From: Pararge aegeria
Taxonomy: Eukaryota; Arthropoda; Insecta; Lepidoptera; Nymphalidae
Direction: 5' to 3'
Length of the DNA: 64,000 bases
Assembly: GCF_905163445.1 (NCBI RefSeq)
Contig: NC_053183.1
Span: forward strand, 21,488,501 to 21,552,500
A program made the translations under genes and the position numbers. Shown piece by piece: positions 38,336 to 53,185 of the stretch. The notes beneath the pieces were generated by a model. The model worked only from the letters and a program-made list of their open reading frames with translations. It did not search any database and was not told where the DNA came from. The number at the start of each line of letters is the position of its first letter. Position 1 is the stretch's first letter.

Positions 38336-41300
38336 GTGGCGTTATGTCTCTATAAAAGTGGTGGTCTTTTATTATGTTATTTATTAATGGTATTATTTTA
38401 ATATCATATCAATATTGTACCCCGCACAGGGGGGAGGTACGGGTAGGTAGTGACGAAAAATAACGATACGGGACTCTTACGAGGTCTCGCAATCGGAATG
38501 AGTACACTTTAAATATTTTAACGAGGTAAAATTTAAGGGCATTGAGGGTCTGGTGCCAGTGGTGGTTGATTAGATCCACACACTATACTTTTTATAATTA
38601 TGTGGCGTTATGTCTCTATAAAAGTGGTGGTCTTTTATTATGTTATTTATTAATGGTATTTTTTTAATATCATATCAATATTGTACCCCGCACGGGGGGA
38701 GGTAGGGGGGTAGGTAGTGACGAAAAATAACGATACGGGACTCTTACGAGGTCTCGTAATCGGAATGAGTTTCTGCGACTACCATTGTCTGTCGCGGGTA
38801 ACGGGGAATCAGGGTTCGATTCCGGTGAGGGAGCCTGAGAAACTGCTACCACATCCAAGGAAGGCAGCAGGCGCGCAAATTACCCACTCCCTGCACGGGG
38901 GGGGAGGTACGGGTAGGTAGTGACGAAAAATAACGATACGGGACTCTTACGAGGTCCCGTCAACGAATAATCAATACACGAACTGCCCACACACTTGTAA
39001 ATATAGACGCGCAAGATCGTTACACGAACCGCTTACCATTATAGTAAACTACTATGCAAACACACATAACATATACGCAATAAGAGAACTTTAAATTGGA
39101 GATTTTACCCTACCACACCCGTCTGTCTCATTCTGAAAACTATTCAAAATAATTGCTATTTTTCATTCTCATTCAAATATAAATAATAGTAAATAATATA
39201 TAATTTTTGACTGAACTGAACCCAAGTGCCCGGCCTGTGGCCGGGCACCCCTCGTATTCATGTTCTAACCTAACCTAACCTAAATCTAGTTTTGACACCT
39301 TTAGACTTTAGATTCAAGATTTAATGTGAATATATGCATTAATAAAAACTCATTACTATTTTAATACTAGTTATGCTGCTGTTGATGCACTGATGAAAGC
39401 CAGATAGCTAGATCAGTGTTTAGTTAGTCGTAGTTGCCGGTGGGCTGAGGTCTAAAGGAATCCAAACTAGTTTTAAAAGGTTTGGATAGGTTAGGTTAGG
39501 TTAGAACATGAATAAGACGGGTGCCCGGCCGCAGGCCGGTCACTTAGGTTCAGTTCCGTTTAAAAAAAAAAAAACAAAAAACAAAACGTACCAATACAAA
39601 GTACTCTTATTAATATTAGAAGATATTGTAAAATAACAATTAATTTAATTTTTTTTTTTTTTTTTCACTTACACATTAGGCCCGTCGCGCCGCGCCACTA
39701 CTATATGGGGCGAAGGTGCGAAGTCGACGGCGACGACAAAGTACCGAGTCTAAGGAGACTGATGGCGGCGCCACACAGTGGCGTTATGTCTCTATAAAAG
39801 TGGTGGTCTTTTATTATGTTATTTATTAATGGTATTATTTTAATATCATATCAATATTGTACCCCGCACAGGGGGGAGGTACGGGTAGGTAGTGACGAAA
39901 AATAACGATACGGGACTCTTACGAGGTCTCGCAATCGGAATGAGTACACTTTAAATATTTTAACGAGGTAAAATTTAAGGGCATTGAGGGTCTGGTGCCA
40001 GTGGTGGTTGATTAGATCCACACACTATACTTTTTATAATTATGTGGCGTTATGTCTCTATAAAAGTGGTGGTCTTTTATTATGTTATTTATTAATGGTA
40101 TTTTTTTAATATCATATCAATATTGTACCCCGCACGGGGGGAGGTAGGGGGGTAGGTAGTGACGAAAAATAACGATACGGGACTCTTACGAGGTCTCGTA
40201 ATCGGAATGAGTTTCTGCGACTACCATTGTCTGTCGCGGGTAACGGGGAATCAGGGTTCGATTCCGGTGAGGGAGCCTGAGAAACTGCTACCACATCCAA
40301 GGAAGGCAGCAGGCGCGCAAATTACCCACTCCCTGCACGGGGGGGGAGGTACGGGTAGGTAGTGACGAAAAATAACGATACGGGACTCTTACGAGGTCCC
40401 GTCATCGAATAATCAATACACGAACTGCCCACACACTTGTAAATATAGACGCGCAAGATCGTTACACGAACCGCTTACCATTATAGTAAACTACTATGCA
40501 AACACACATAACATATACGCAATAAGAGAACTTTAAATTGGAGATTTTACCCTACCACACCCGTCTGTCTCATTCTGAAAACTATTCAAAATAATTGCTA
40601 TTTTTCATTCTCATTCAAATATAAATAATAGTAAATAATATATAATTTTTGACTGAACTGAACCCAAGTGCCCGGCCTGTGGCCGGGCACCCCTCGTATT
40701 CATGTTCTAACCTAACCTAACCTAAATCTAGTTTTGACACCTTTAGACTTTAGATTCAAGATTTAATGTGAATATATGCATTAATAAAAACTCATTACTA
40801 TTTTAATACTAGTTATGCTGCTGTTGATGCACTGATGAAAGCCAGATAGCTAGATCAGTGTTTAGTTAGTCGTAGTTGCCGGTGGGCTGAGGTCTAAAGG
40901 AATCCAAACTAGTTTTAAAAGGTTTGGATAGGTTAGGTTAGGTTAGAACATGAATAAGACGGGTGCCCGGCCGCAGGCCGGTCACTTAGGTTCAGTTCCG
41001 TTTAAAAAAAAAAAAACAAAAAACAAAACGTACCAATACAAAGTACTCTTATTCATATTAGAAGATATTGTAAAATAACAATTAATTTAATTTTTTTTTT
41101 TTTTTTCACTTACACATTAGGCCCGTCGCGCCGCGCCACTACTATATGGGGCGAAGGTGCGAAGTCGACGGCGACGACAAAGTACCGAGTCTAAGGAGAC
41201 TGATGGCGGCGCCACACAGTGGCGTTATGTCTCTATAAAAGTGGTGGTCTTTTATTATGTTATTTATTAATGGTATTATTTTAATATCATATCAATATTG

Positions 41301-44300
41301 TACCCCGCACAGGGGGGAGGTACGGGTAGGTAGTGACGAAAAATAACGATACGGGACTCTTACGAGGTCTCGCAATCGGAATGAGTACACTTTAAATATT
41401 TTAACGAGGTAAAATTTAAGGGCATTGAGGGTCTGGTGCCAGTGGTGGTTGATTAGATCCACACACTATACTTTTTATAATTATGTGGCGTTATGTCTCT
41501 ATAAAAGTGGTGGTCTTTTATTATGTTATTTATTAATGGTATTTTTTTAATATCATATCAATATTGTACCCCGCACGGGGGGAGGTAGGGGGGTAGGTAG
41601 TGACGAAAAATAACGATACGGGACTCTTACGAGGTCTCGTAATCGGAATGAGTTTCTGCGACTACCATTGTCTGTCGCGGGTAACGGGGAATCAGGGTTC
41701 GATTCCGGTGAGGGAGCCTGAGAAACTGCTACCACATCCAAGGAAGGCAGCAGGCGCGCAAATTACCCACTCCCTGCACGGGGGGGGAGGTACGGGTAGG
41801 TAGTGACGAAAAATAACGATACGGGACTCTTACGAGGTCCCGTCAACGAATAATCAATACACGAACTGCCCACACACTTGTAAATATAGACGCGCAAGAT
41901 CGTTACACGAACCGCTTACCATTATAGTAAACTACTATGCAAACACACATAACATATACGCAATAAGAGAACTTTAAATTGGAGATTTTACCCTACCACA
42001 CCCGTCTGTCTCATTCTGAAAACTATTCAAAATAATTGCTATTTTTCATTCTCATTCAAATATAAATAATAGTAAATAATATATAATTTTTGACTGAACT
42101 GAACCCAAGTGCCCGGCCTGTGGCCGGGCACCCCTCGTATTCATGTTCTAACCTAACCTAACCTAAATCTAGTTTTGACACCTTTAGACTTTAGATTCAA
42201 GATTTAATGTGAATATATGCATTAATAAAAACTCATTACTATTTTAATACTAGTTATGCTGCTGTTGATGCACTGATGAAAGCCAGATAGCTAGATCAGT
42301 GTTTAGTTAGTCGTAGTTGCCGGTGGGCTGAGGTCTAAAGGAATCCAAACTAGTTTTAAAAGGTTTGGATAGGTTAGGTTAGGTTAGAACATGAATAAGA
42401 CGGGTGCCCGGCCGCAGGCCGGTCACTTAGGTTCAGTTCCGTTTAAAAAAAAAAAAACAAAAAACAAAACGTACCAATACAAAGTACTCTTATTCATATT
42501 AGAAGATATTGTAAAATAACAATTAATTTAATTTTTTTTTTTTTTTCACTTACACATTAGGCCCGTCGCGCCGCGCCACTACTATATGGGGCGAAGGTGC
42601 GAAGTCGACGGCGACGACAAAGTACCGAGTCTAAGGAGACTGATGGCGGCGCCACACAGTGGCGTTATGTCTCTATAAAAGTGGTGGTCTTTTATTATGT
42701 TATTTATTAATGGTATTATTTTAATATCATATCAATATTGTACCCCGCACAGGGGGGAGGTACGGGTAGGTAGTGACGAAAAATAACGATACGGGACTCT
42801 TACGAGGTCTCGCAATCGGAATGAGTACACTTTAAATATTTTAACGAGGTAAAATTTAAGGGCATTGAGGGTCTGGTGCCAGTGGTGGTTGATTAGATCC
42901 ACACACTATACTTTTTATAATTATGTGGCGTTATGTCTCTATAAAAGTGGTGGTCTTTTATTATGTTATTTATTAATGGTATTTTTTTAATATCATATCA
43001 ATATTGTACCCCGCACGGGGGGAGGTAGGGGGGTAGGTAGTGACGAAAAATAACGATACGGGACTCTTACGAGGTCTCGTAATCGGAATGAGTTTCTGCG
43101 ACTACCATTGTCTGTCGCGGGTAACGGGGAATCAGGGTTCGATTCCGGTGAGGGAGCCTGAGAAACTGCTACCACATCCAAGGAAGGCAGCAGGCGCGCA
43201 AATTACCCACTCCCTGCACGGGGGGGGAGGTACGGGTAGGTAGTGACGAAAAATAACGATACGGGACTCTTACGAGGTCCCGTCATCGAATAATCAATAC
43301 ACGAACTGCCCACACACTTGTAAATATAGACGCGCAAGATCGTTACACGAACCGCTTACCATTATAGTAAACTACTATGCAAACACACATAACATATACG
43401 CAATAAGAGAACTTTAAATTGGAGATTTTACCCTACCACACCCGTCTGTCTCATTCTGAAAACTATTCAAAATAATTGCTATTTTTCATTCTCATTCAAA
43501 TATAAATAATAGTAAATAATATATAATTTTTGACTGAACTGAACCCAAGTGCCCGGCCTGTGGCCGGGCACCCCTCGTATTCATGTTCTAACCTAACCTA
43601 ACCTAAATCTAGTTTTGACACCTTTAGACTTTAGATTCAAGATTTAATGTGAATATATGCATTAATAAAAACTCATTACTATTTTAATACTAGTTATGCT
43701 GCTGTTGATGCACTGATGAAAGCCAGATAGCTAGATCAGTGTTTAGTTAGTCGTAGTTGCCGGTGGGCTGAGGTCTAAAGGAATCCAAACTAGTTTTAAA
43801 AGGTTTGGATAGGTTAGGTTAGGTTAGAACATGAATAAGACGGGTGCCCGGCCGCAGGCCGGTCACTTAGGTTCAGTTCCGTTTAAAAAAAAAAAAACAA
43901 AAAACAAAACGTACCAATACAAAGTACTCTTATTCATATTAGAAGATATTGTAAAATAACAATTAATTTAATTTTTTTTTTTTTTTTCACTTACACATTA
44001 GGCCCGTCGCGCCGCGCCACTACTATATGGGGCGAAGGTGCGAAGTCGACGGCGACGACAAAGTACCGAGTCTAAGGAGACTGATGGCGGCGCCACACAG
44101 TGGCGTTATGTCTCTATAAAAGTGGTGGTCTTTTATTATGTTATTTATTAATGGTATTATTTTAATATCATATCAATATTTTACCCCGCACAGGGGGGAG
44201 GTACGGGTAGGTAGTGACGAAAAATAACGATACGGGACTCTTACGAGGTCTCGCAATCGGAATGAGTACACTTTAAATATTTTAACGAGGTAAAATTTAA

Positions 44301-47300
44301 GGGCATTGAGGGTCTGGTGCCAGTGGTGGTTGATTAGATCCACACACTATACTTTTTATAATTATGTGGCGTTATGTCTCTATAAAAGTGGTGGTCTTTT
44401 ATTATGTTATTTATTAATGGTATTTTTTTAATATCATATCAATATTGTACCCCGCACGGGGGGAGGTAGGGGGGTAGGTAGTGACGAAAAATAACGATAC
44501 GGGACTCTTACGAGGTCTCGTAATCGGAATGAGTTTCTGCGACTACCATTGTCTGTCGCGGGTAACGGGGAATCAGGGTTCGATTCCGGTGAGGGAGCCT
44601 GAGAAACTGCTACCACATCCAAGGAAGGCAGCAGGCGCGCAAATTACCCACTCCCTGCACGGGGGGGGAGGTACGGGTAGGTAGTGATGAAAAATAACGA
44701 TACGGGACTCTTACGAGGTCCCGTCATCGAATAATCAATACACGAACTGCCCACACACTTGTAAATATAGACGCGCAAGATCGTTACACGAACCGCTTAC
44801 CATTATAGTAAACTACTATGCAAACACACATAACATATACGCAATAAGAGAACTTTAAATTGGAGATTTTACCCTACCACACCCGTCTGTCTCATTCTGA
44901 AAACTATTCAAAATAATTGCTATTTTTCATTCTCATTCAAATATAAATAATAGTAAATAATATATAATTTTTGACTGAACTGAACCCAAGTGCCCGGCCT
45001 GTGGCCGGGCACCCCTCGTATTCATGTTCTAACCTAACCTAACCTAAATCTAGTTTTGACACCTTTAGACTTTAGATTCAAGATTTAATGTGAATATATG
45101 CATTAATAAAAACTCATTACTATTTTAATACTAGTTATGCTGCTGTTGATGCACTGATGAAAGCCAGATAGCTAGATCAGTGTTTAGTTAGTCGTAGTTG
45201 CCGGTGGGCTGAGGTCTAAAGGAATCCAAACTAGTTTTAAAAGGTTTGGATAGGTTAGGTTAGGTTAGAACATGAATAAGACGGGTGCCCGGCCGCAGGC
45301 CGGTCACTTAGGTTCAGTTCCGTTTAAAAAAAAAAAAACAAAAAACAAAACGTACCAATACAAAGTACTCTTATTCATATTAGAAGATATTGTAAAATAA
45401 CAATTAATTTAATTTTTTTTTTTTTTTTCACTTACACATTAGGCCCGTCGCGCCGCGCCACTACTATATGGGGCGAAGGTGCGAAGTCGACGGCGACGAC
45501 AAAGTACCGAGTCTAAGGAGACTGATGGCGGCGCCACACAGTGGCGTTATGTCTCTATAAAAGTGGTGGTCTTTTATTATGTTATTTATTAATGGTATTA
45601 TTTTAATATCATATCAATATTTTACCCCGCACAGGGGGGAGGTACGGGTAGGTAGTGACGAAAAATAACGATACGGGACTCTTACGAGGTCTCGCAATCG
45701 GAATGAGTACACTTTAAATATTTTAACGAGGTAAAATTTAAGGGCATTGAGGGTCTGGTGCCAGTGGTGGTTGATTAGATCCACACACTATACTTTTTAT
45801 AATTATGTGGCGTTATGTCTCTATAAAAGTGGTGGTCTTTTATTATGTTATTTATTAATGGTATTTTTTTAATATCATATCAATATTGTACCCCGCACGG
45901 GGGGAGGTAGGGGGGTAGGTAGTGACGAAAAATAACGATACGGGACTCTTACGAGGTCTCGTAATCGGAATGAGTTTCTGCGACTACCATTGTCTGTCGC
46001 GGGTAACGGGGAATCAGGGTTCGATTCCGGTGAGGGAGCCTGAGAAACTGCTACCACATCCAAGGAAGGCAGCAGGCGCGCAAATTACCCACTCCCTGCA
46101 CGGGGGGGGAGGTACGGGTAGGTAGTGATGAAAAATAACGATACGGGACTCTTACGAGGTCCCGTCATCGAATAATCAATACACGAACTGCCCACACACT
46201 TGTAAATATAGACGCGCAAGATCGTTACACGAACCGCTTACCATTATAGTAAACTACTATGCAAACACACATAACATATACGCAATAAGAGAACTTTAAA
46301 TTGGAGATTTTACCCTACCACACCCGTCTGTCTCATTCTGAAAACTATTCAAAATAATTGCTATTTTTCATTCTCATTCAAATATAAATAATAGTAAATA
46401 ATATATAATTTTTGACTGAACTGAACCCAAGTGCCCGGCCTGTGGCCGGGCACCCCTCGTATTCATGTTCTAACCTAACCTAACCTAAATCTAGTTTTGA
46501 CACCTTTAGACTTTAGATTCAAGATTTAATGTGAATATATGCATTAATAAAAACTCATTACTATTTTAATACTAGTTATGCTGCTGTTGATGCACTGATG
46601 AAAGCCAGATAGCTAGATCAGTGTTTAGTTAGTCGTAGTTGCCGGTGGGCTGAGGTCTAAAGGAATCCAAACTAGTTTTAAAAGGTTTGGATAGGTTAGG
46701 TTAGGTTAGAACATGAATAAGACGGGTGCCCGGCCGCAGGCCGGTCACTTAGGTTCAGTTCCGTTTAAAAAAAAAAAAAACAAAAAACAAAACGTACCAA
46801 TACAAAGTACTCTTATTCATATTAGAAGATATTGTAAAATAACAATTAATTTAATTTTTTTTTTTTTTTTTCACTTACACATTAGGCCCGTCGCGCCGCG
46901 CCACTACTATATGGGGCGAAGGTGCGAAGTCGACGGCGACGACAAAGTACCGAGTCTAAGGAGACTGATGGCGGCGCCACACAGTGGCGTTATGTCTCTA
47001 TAAAAGTGGTGGTCTTTTATTATGTTATTTATTAATGGTATTATTTTAATATCATATCAATATTGTACCCCGCACAGGGGGGAGGTACGGGTAGGTAGTG
47101 ACGAAAAATAACGATACGGGACTCTTACGAGGTCTCGCAATCGGAATGAGTACACTTTAAATATTTTAACGAGGTAAAATTTAAGGGCATTGAGGGTCTG
47201 GTGCCAGTGGTGGTTGATTAGATCCACACACTATACTTTTTATAATTATGTGGCGTTATGTCTCTATAAAAGTGGTGGTCTTTTATTATGTTATTTATTA

Positions 47301-48428
47301 ATGGTATTTTTTTAATATCATATCAATATTGTACCCCGCACGGGGGGAGGTAGGGGGGTAGGTAGTGACGAAAAATAACGATACGGGACTCTTACGAGGT
47401 CTCGTAATCGGAATGAGTTTCTGCGACTGCCATTGTCTGTCGCGGGTAACGGGGAATCAGGGTTCGATTCCGGTGAGGGAGCCTGAGAAACTGCTACCAC
47501 ATCCAAGGAAGGCAGCAGGCGCGCAAATTACCCACTCCCTGCACGGGGGGGGAGGTACGGGTAGGTAGTGATGAAAAATAACGATACGGGACTCTTACGA
47601 GGTCCCGTCATCGAATAATCAATACACGAACTGCCCACACACTTGTAAATATAGACGCGCAAGATCGTTACACGAACCGCTTACCATTATAGTAAACTAC
47701 TATGCAAACACACATAACATATACGCAATAAGAGAACTTTAAATTGGAGATTTTACCCTACCACACCCGTCTGTCTCATTCTGAAAACTATTCAAAATAA
47801 TTGCTATTTTTCATTCTCATTCAAATATAAATAATAGTAAATAATATATAATTTTTGACTGAACTGAACCCAAGTGCCCGGCCTGTGGCCGGGCACCCCT
47901 CGTATTCATGTTCTAACCTAACCTAACCTAAATCTAGTTTTGACACCTTTAGACTTTAGATTCAAGATTTAATGTGAATATATGCATTAATAAAAACTCA
48001 TTACTATTTTAATACTAGTTATGCTGCTGTTGATGCACTGATGAAAGCCAGATAGCTAGATCAGTGTTTAGTTAGTCGTAGTTGCCGGTGGGCTGAGGTC
48101 TAAAGGAATCCAAACTAGTTTTAAAAGGTTTGGATAGGTTAGGTTAGGTTAGAACATGAATAAGACGGGTGCCCGGCCCCAGGCCGGTCACTTAGGTTCA
48201 GTTCCGTTTAAAAAAAAAAAAAAACAAAAAACAAAACGTACCAATACAAAGTACTCTTATTCATATTAGAAGATATTGTAAAATAACAATTAATTTAATT
48301 TTTTTTTTTTTTTTATCACTTACACATTAGGCCCGTCGCGCCGCGCCACTACTATATGGGGCGAAGGTGCGAAGTCGACGGCGACGACAAAGTACCGAGT
48401 CTAAGGAGACTGATGGCGGCGCCACACA
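38336..48428 (+). repeat. Seven type 1 satellite units
   Basis: Units start at 38336, 39778, 41219, 42659, 44100, 45541 and 46984 (1440-1445 bp). From the copy B at about 44178 onward many units read ATATTTTACCCC instead of ATATTGTACCCC. The units at 44100, 45541 and 46984 share GTAGTGATGAAAAA. The last has GCGACTGCC in copy C, GGCCCCAGGCC at about 48175 and TTATCACTT at about 48313; the last two are otherwise type 2a marks. Confidence 0.87.
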
Positions 48429-51400
48429 GTGGCGTTATGTCTCTATAAAAGTGGTGGTCTTTTATTATGTTATTTATTAATGGTATTATTTTAATATCAT
48501 ATCAATATTGTACCCCGCACAGGGGGGAGGTACGGGTAGGTAGTGACGAAAAATAACGATACGGGACTCTTACGAGGTCTCGCAATCGGAATGAGTACAC
48601 TTTAAATATTTTAACGAGGTAAAATTTAAGGGCATTGAGGGTCTGGTGCCAGTGGTGGTTGATTAGATCCACACACTATACTTTTTATAATTATGTGGCG
48701 TTATGTCTCTATAAAAGTGGTGGTCTTTTATTATGTTATTTATTAATGGTATTTTTTTAATATCATATCAATATTGTACCCCGCACGGGGGGAGGTAGGG
48801 GGGTAGGTAGTGACGAAAAATAACGATACGGGACTCTTACGAGGTCTCGTAATCGGAATGAGTTTCTGCGACTACCATTGTCTGTCGCGGGTAACGGGGA
48901 ATCAGGGTTCGATTCCGGTGAGGGAGCCTGAGAAACTGCTACCACATCCAAGGAAGGCAGCAGGCGCGCAAATTACCCACTCCCTGCACGGGGGGGGAGG
49001 TACGGGTAGGTAGTGACGAAAAATAACGATACGGGACTCTTACGAGGTCCCGTCAACGAATAATCAATACACGAACTGCCCACACACTTGTAAATATAGA
49101 CGCGCAAGATCGTTACACGAACCGCTTACCATTATAGTAAACTACTATGCAAACACACATAACATATACGCAATAAGAGAACTTTAAATTGGAGATTTTA
49201 CCCTACCACACCCGTCTGTCTCATTCTGAAAACTATTCAAAATAATTGCTATTTTTCATTCTCATTCAAATATAAATAATAGTAAATAATATATAATTTT
49301 TGACTGAACTGAACCCAAGTGCCCGGCCTGTGGCCGGGCACCCCTCGTATTCATGTTCTAACCTAACCTAACCTAAATCTAGTTTTGACACCTTTAGACT
49401 TTAGATTCAAGATTTAATGTGAATATATGCATTAATAAAAACTCATTACTATTTTAATACTAGTTATGCTGCTGTTGATGCACTGATGAAAGCCAGATAG
49501 CTAGATCAGTGTTTAGTTAGTCGTAGTTGCCGGTGGGCTGAGGTCTAAAGGAATCCAAACTAGTTTTAAAAGGTTTGGATAGGTTAGGTTAGGTTAGAAC
49601 ATGAATAAGACGGGTGCCCGGCCGCAGGCCGGTCACTTAGGTTCAGTTCCGTTTAAAAAAAAAAAAACAAAAAACAAAACGTACCAATACAAATTACTCT
49701 TATTAATATTAGAAAATATTGTAAAATAACAATTAATTTAATTTTTTTTTTTTTTTTCACTTACACATTAGGCCCGTCGCGCCGCGCCACTACTATATGG
49801 GGCGAAGGTGCGAAGTCGACGGCGACGACAAAGTACCGAGTCTAAGGAGACTGATGGCGGCGCCACACAGTGGCGTTATGTCTGTATAAAAGTGGTGGTC
49901 TTTTATTATGTTATTTATTAATGGTATTATTTTAATATCATATCAATATTTTACCCCGCACAGGGGGGAGGTACGGGTAGGTAGTGACGAAAAATAACGA
50001 TACGGGACTCTTACGAGGTCTCGCAATCGGAATGAGTACACTTTAAATATTTTAACGAGGTAAAATTTAAGGGCATTGAGGGTCTGGTGCCAGTGGTGGT
50101 TGATTAGATCCACACACTATACTTTTTATAATTATGTGGCGTTATGTCTCTATAAAAGTGGTGGTCTTTTATTATGTTATTTATTAATGGTATTTTTTTA
50201 ATATCATATCAATATTGTACCCCGCACGGGGGGAGGTAGGGGGGTAGGTAGTGACGAAAAATAACGGTACGGGACTCTTACGAGGTCTCGTAATCGGAAT
50301 GAGTTTCTGCGACTACCATTGTCTGTCGCGGGTAACGGGGAATCAGGGTTCGATTCCGGTGAGGGAGCCTGAGAAACTGCTACCACATCCAAGGAAGGCA
50401 GCAGGCGCGCAAATTACCCACTCCCTGCACGGGGGGGGAGGTACGGGTAGGTAGTGACGAAAAATAACGATACGGGACTCTTACGAGGTCCCGTCATCGA
50501 ATAATCAATACACGAACTGCCCACACACTTGTAAATATAGACGCGCAAGATCGTTACACGAACCGCTTACCATTATAGTAAACTACTATGCAAACACACA
50601 TAACATATACGCAATAAGAGAACTTTAAATTGGAGATTTTACCCTACCACACCCGTCTGTCTCATTCTGAAAACTATTCAAAATAATTGCTATTTTTCAT
50701 TCTCATTCAAATATAAATAATAGTAAATAATATATAATTTTTGACTGAACTGAACCCAAGTGCCCGGCCTGTGGCCGGGCACCCCTCGTATTCATGTTCT
50801 AACCTAACCTAACCTAAATCTAGTTTTGACACCTTTAGACTTTAGATTCAAGATTTAATGTGAATATATGCATTAATAAAAACTCATTACTATTTTAATA
50901 CTAGTTATGCTGCTGTTGATGCACTGATGAAAGCCAGATAGCTAGATCAGTGTTTAGTTAGTCGTAGTTGCCGGTGGGCTGAGGTCTAAAGGAATCCAAA
51001 CTAGTTTTAAAAGGTTTGGATAGGTTAGGTTAGGTTAGAACATGAATAAGACGGGTGCCCGGCCGCAGGCCGGTCACTTAGGTTCAGTTCCGTTTAAAAA
51101 AAAAAAAACAAAAAACAAAACGTACCAATACAAAGTACTCTTATTCATATTAGAAGATATTGTAAAATAACAATTAATTTAATTTTTTTTTTTTTTTTCA
51201 CTTACACATTAGGCCCGTCGCGCCGCGCCACTACTATATGGGGCGAAGGTGCGAAGTCGACGGCGACGACAAAGTACCGAGTCTAAGGAGACTGATGGCG
51301 GCGCCACACAGTGGCGTTATGTCTGTATAAAAGTGGTGGTCTTTTATTATGTTATTTATTAATGGTATTATTTTAATATCATATCAATATTTTACCCCGC

Positions 51401-52840
51401 ACAGGGGGAAGGTACGGGTAGGTAGTGACGAAAAATAACGATACGGGACTCTTACGAGGTCTCGCAATCGGAATGAGTACACTTTAAATATTTTAACGAG
51501 GTAAAATTTAAGGGCATTGAGGGTCTGGTGCCAGTGGTGGTTGATTAGATCCACACACTATACTTTTTATAATTATGTGGCGTTATGTCTCTATAAAAGT
51601 GGTGGTCTTTTATTATGTTATTTATTAATGGTATTTTTTTAATATCATATCAATATTGTACCCCGCACGGGGGGAGGTAGGGGGGTAGGTAGTGACGAAA
51701 AATAACAGTACGGGACTCTTACGAGGTCTCGTAATCGGAATGAGTTTCTGCGACTACCATTGTCTGTCGCGGGTAACGGGGAATCAGGGTTCGATTCCGG
51801 TGAGGGAGCCTGAGAAACTGCTACCACATCCAAGGAAGGCAGCAGGCGCGCAAATTACCCGCTCCCTGCACGGGGGGGGAGGTACGGGTAGGTAGTGACG
51901 AAAAATAACGATACGGGACTCTTACGAGGTCCCGTCATCGAATAATCAATACACGAACTGCCCACACACTTGTAAATATAGACGCGCAAGATCGTTACAC
52001 GAACCGCTTACCATTATAGTAAACTACTATGCAAACACACATAACATATACGCAATAAGAGAACTTTAAATTGGAGATTTTACCCTACCACACCCGTCTG
52101 TCTCATTCTGAAAACTATTCAAAATAATTGCTATTTTTCATTCTCATTCAAATATAAATAATAGTAAATAATATATAATTTTTGACTGAACTGAACCCAA
52201 GTGCCCGGCCTGTGGCCGGGCACCCCTCGTATTCATGTTCTAACCTAACCTAACCTAAATCTAGTTTTGACACCTTTAGACTTTAGATTCAAGATTTAAT
52301 GTGAATATATGCATTAATAAAAACTCATTACTATTTTAATACTAGTTATGCTGCTGTTGATGCACTGATGAAAGCCAGATAGCTAGATCAGTGTTTAGTT
52401 AGTCGTAGTTGCCGGTGGGCTGAGGTCTAAAGGAATCCAAACTAGTTTTAAAAGGTTTGGATAGGTTAGGTTAGGTTAGAACATGAATAAGACGGGTGCC
52501 CGGCCGCAGGCCGGTCACTTAGGTTCAGTTCCGTTTAAAAAAAAAAAAACAAAAAACAAAACGTACCAATACAAAGTACTCTTATTCATATTAGAAGATA
52601 TTGTAAAATAACAATTAATTTAATTTTTTTTTTTTTTTTCACTTACACATTAGGCCCGTCGCGCCGCGCCACTACTATATGGGGCGAAGGTGCGAAGTCG
52701 ACGGCGACGACAAAGTACCGAGTCTAAGGAGACTGATGGCGGCGCCACACAGTGGCGTTATGTCTGTATAAAAGTGGTGGTCTTTTATTATGTTATTTAT
52801 TAATGGTATTATTTTAATATCATATCAATATTTTACCCCG

Positions 52841-52975
52841 CACAGGGGGGAGGTACGGGTAGGTAGTGACGAAAAATAACGATACGGGACTCTTACGAGG
52901 TCTCGCAATCGGAATGAGTACACTTTAAATATTTTAACGAGGTAAAATTTAAGGGCATTGAGGGTCTGGTGCCAG
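52841..52975 (+). pseudogene. 18S rRNA fragment, copy B (degenerate)
   Basis: The stretch follows the eukaryotic small-subunit rRNA, including GTAGTGACGAAAAATAACGA, CGGGACTCTTACGAGG, TCGGAATGAGTACACTTTAA, TTTAACGAGG and TCTGGTGCCAG. Similarity stops right after GCCAG: the universally conserved CAGCCGCGGTAA expected next is absent and replaced by TGGTGGTTGATT. A 10-base insertion (ACGGGTAGGT) doubles the GGTAG motif near the left end. It cannot make functional rRNA. The same copy lies at the equivalent place in nearly all units, for example about 1051-1185 in the first full unit. Confidence 0.9.
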
Positions 52976-53017
52976 TGGTGGTTGATTAGATCCACACACT
53001 ATACTTTTTATAATTAT

Positions 53018-53040
53018 GTGGCGTTATGTCTCTATAAAAG
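53018..53040 (+). promoter_or_regulatory. TATA-box-like motif (weak, unproven)
   Basis: GTCTCTATAAAAG contains a TATAAAA match. It occurs twice per unit, once at the head of each half of the doublet, giving roughly 80 copies across the array. It could mark where transcription starts on the + strand toward the telomere, but a seven-base motif in AT-rich DNA is weak evidence. No transcript is predicted from sequence alone. Confidence 0.2.
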
Positions 53041-53106
53041 TGGTGGTCTTTTATTATGTTATTTATTAATGGTATTTTTTTAATATCATATCAATATTGT
53101 ACCCCG

Positions 53107-53185
53107 CACGGGGGGAGGTAGGGGGGTAGGTAGTGACGAAAAATAACGATACGGGACTCTTACGAGGTCTCGTAATCGGAATGAG
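53107..53185 (+). pseudogene. 18S rRNA fragment, copy C, middle segment
   Basis: This second copy of the GTGACGAAAAATAACGATAC to TAATCGGAATGAG part of 18S is again preceded by GTACCCCGCAC and a G-tract. It ends at GAATGAG. The next base belongs to a part of 18S that lies upstream in a normal gene, so the order is permuted. Units beginning 23828, 49870, 54193 and 57075 read AACGGTACG here, and the unit at 51311 reads AACAGTACG. These are useful markers for tracing unit ancestry. Confidence 0.88.
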
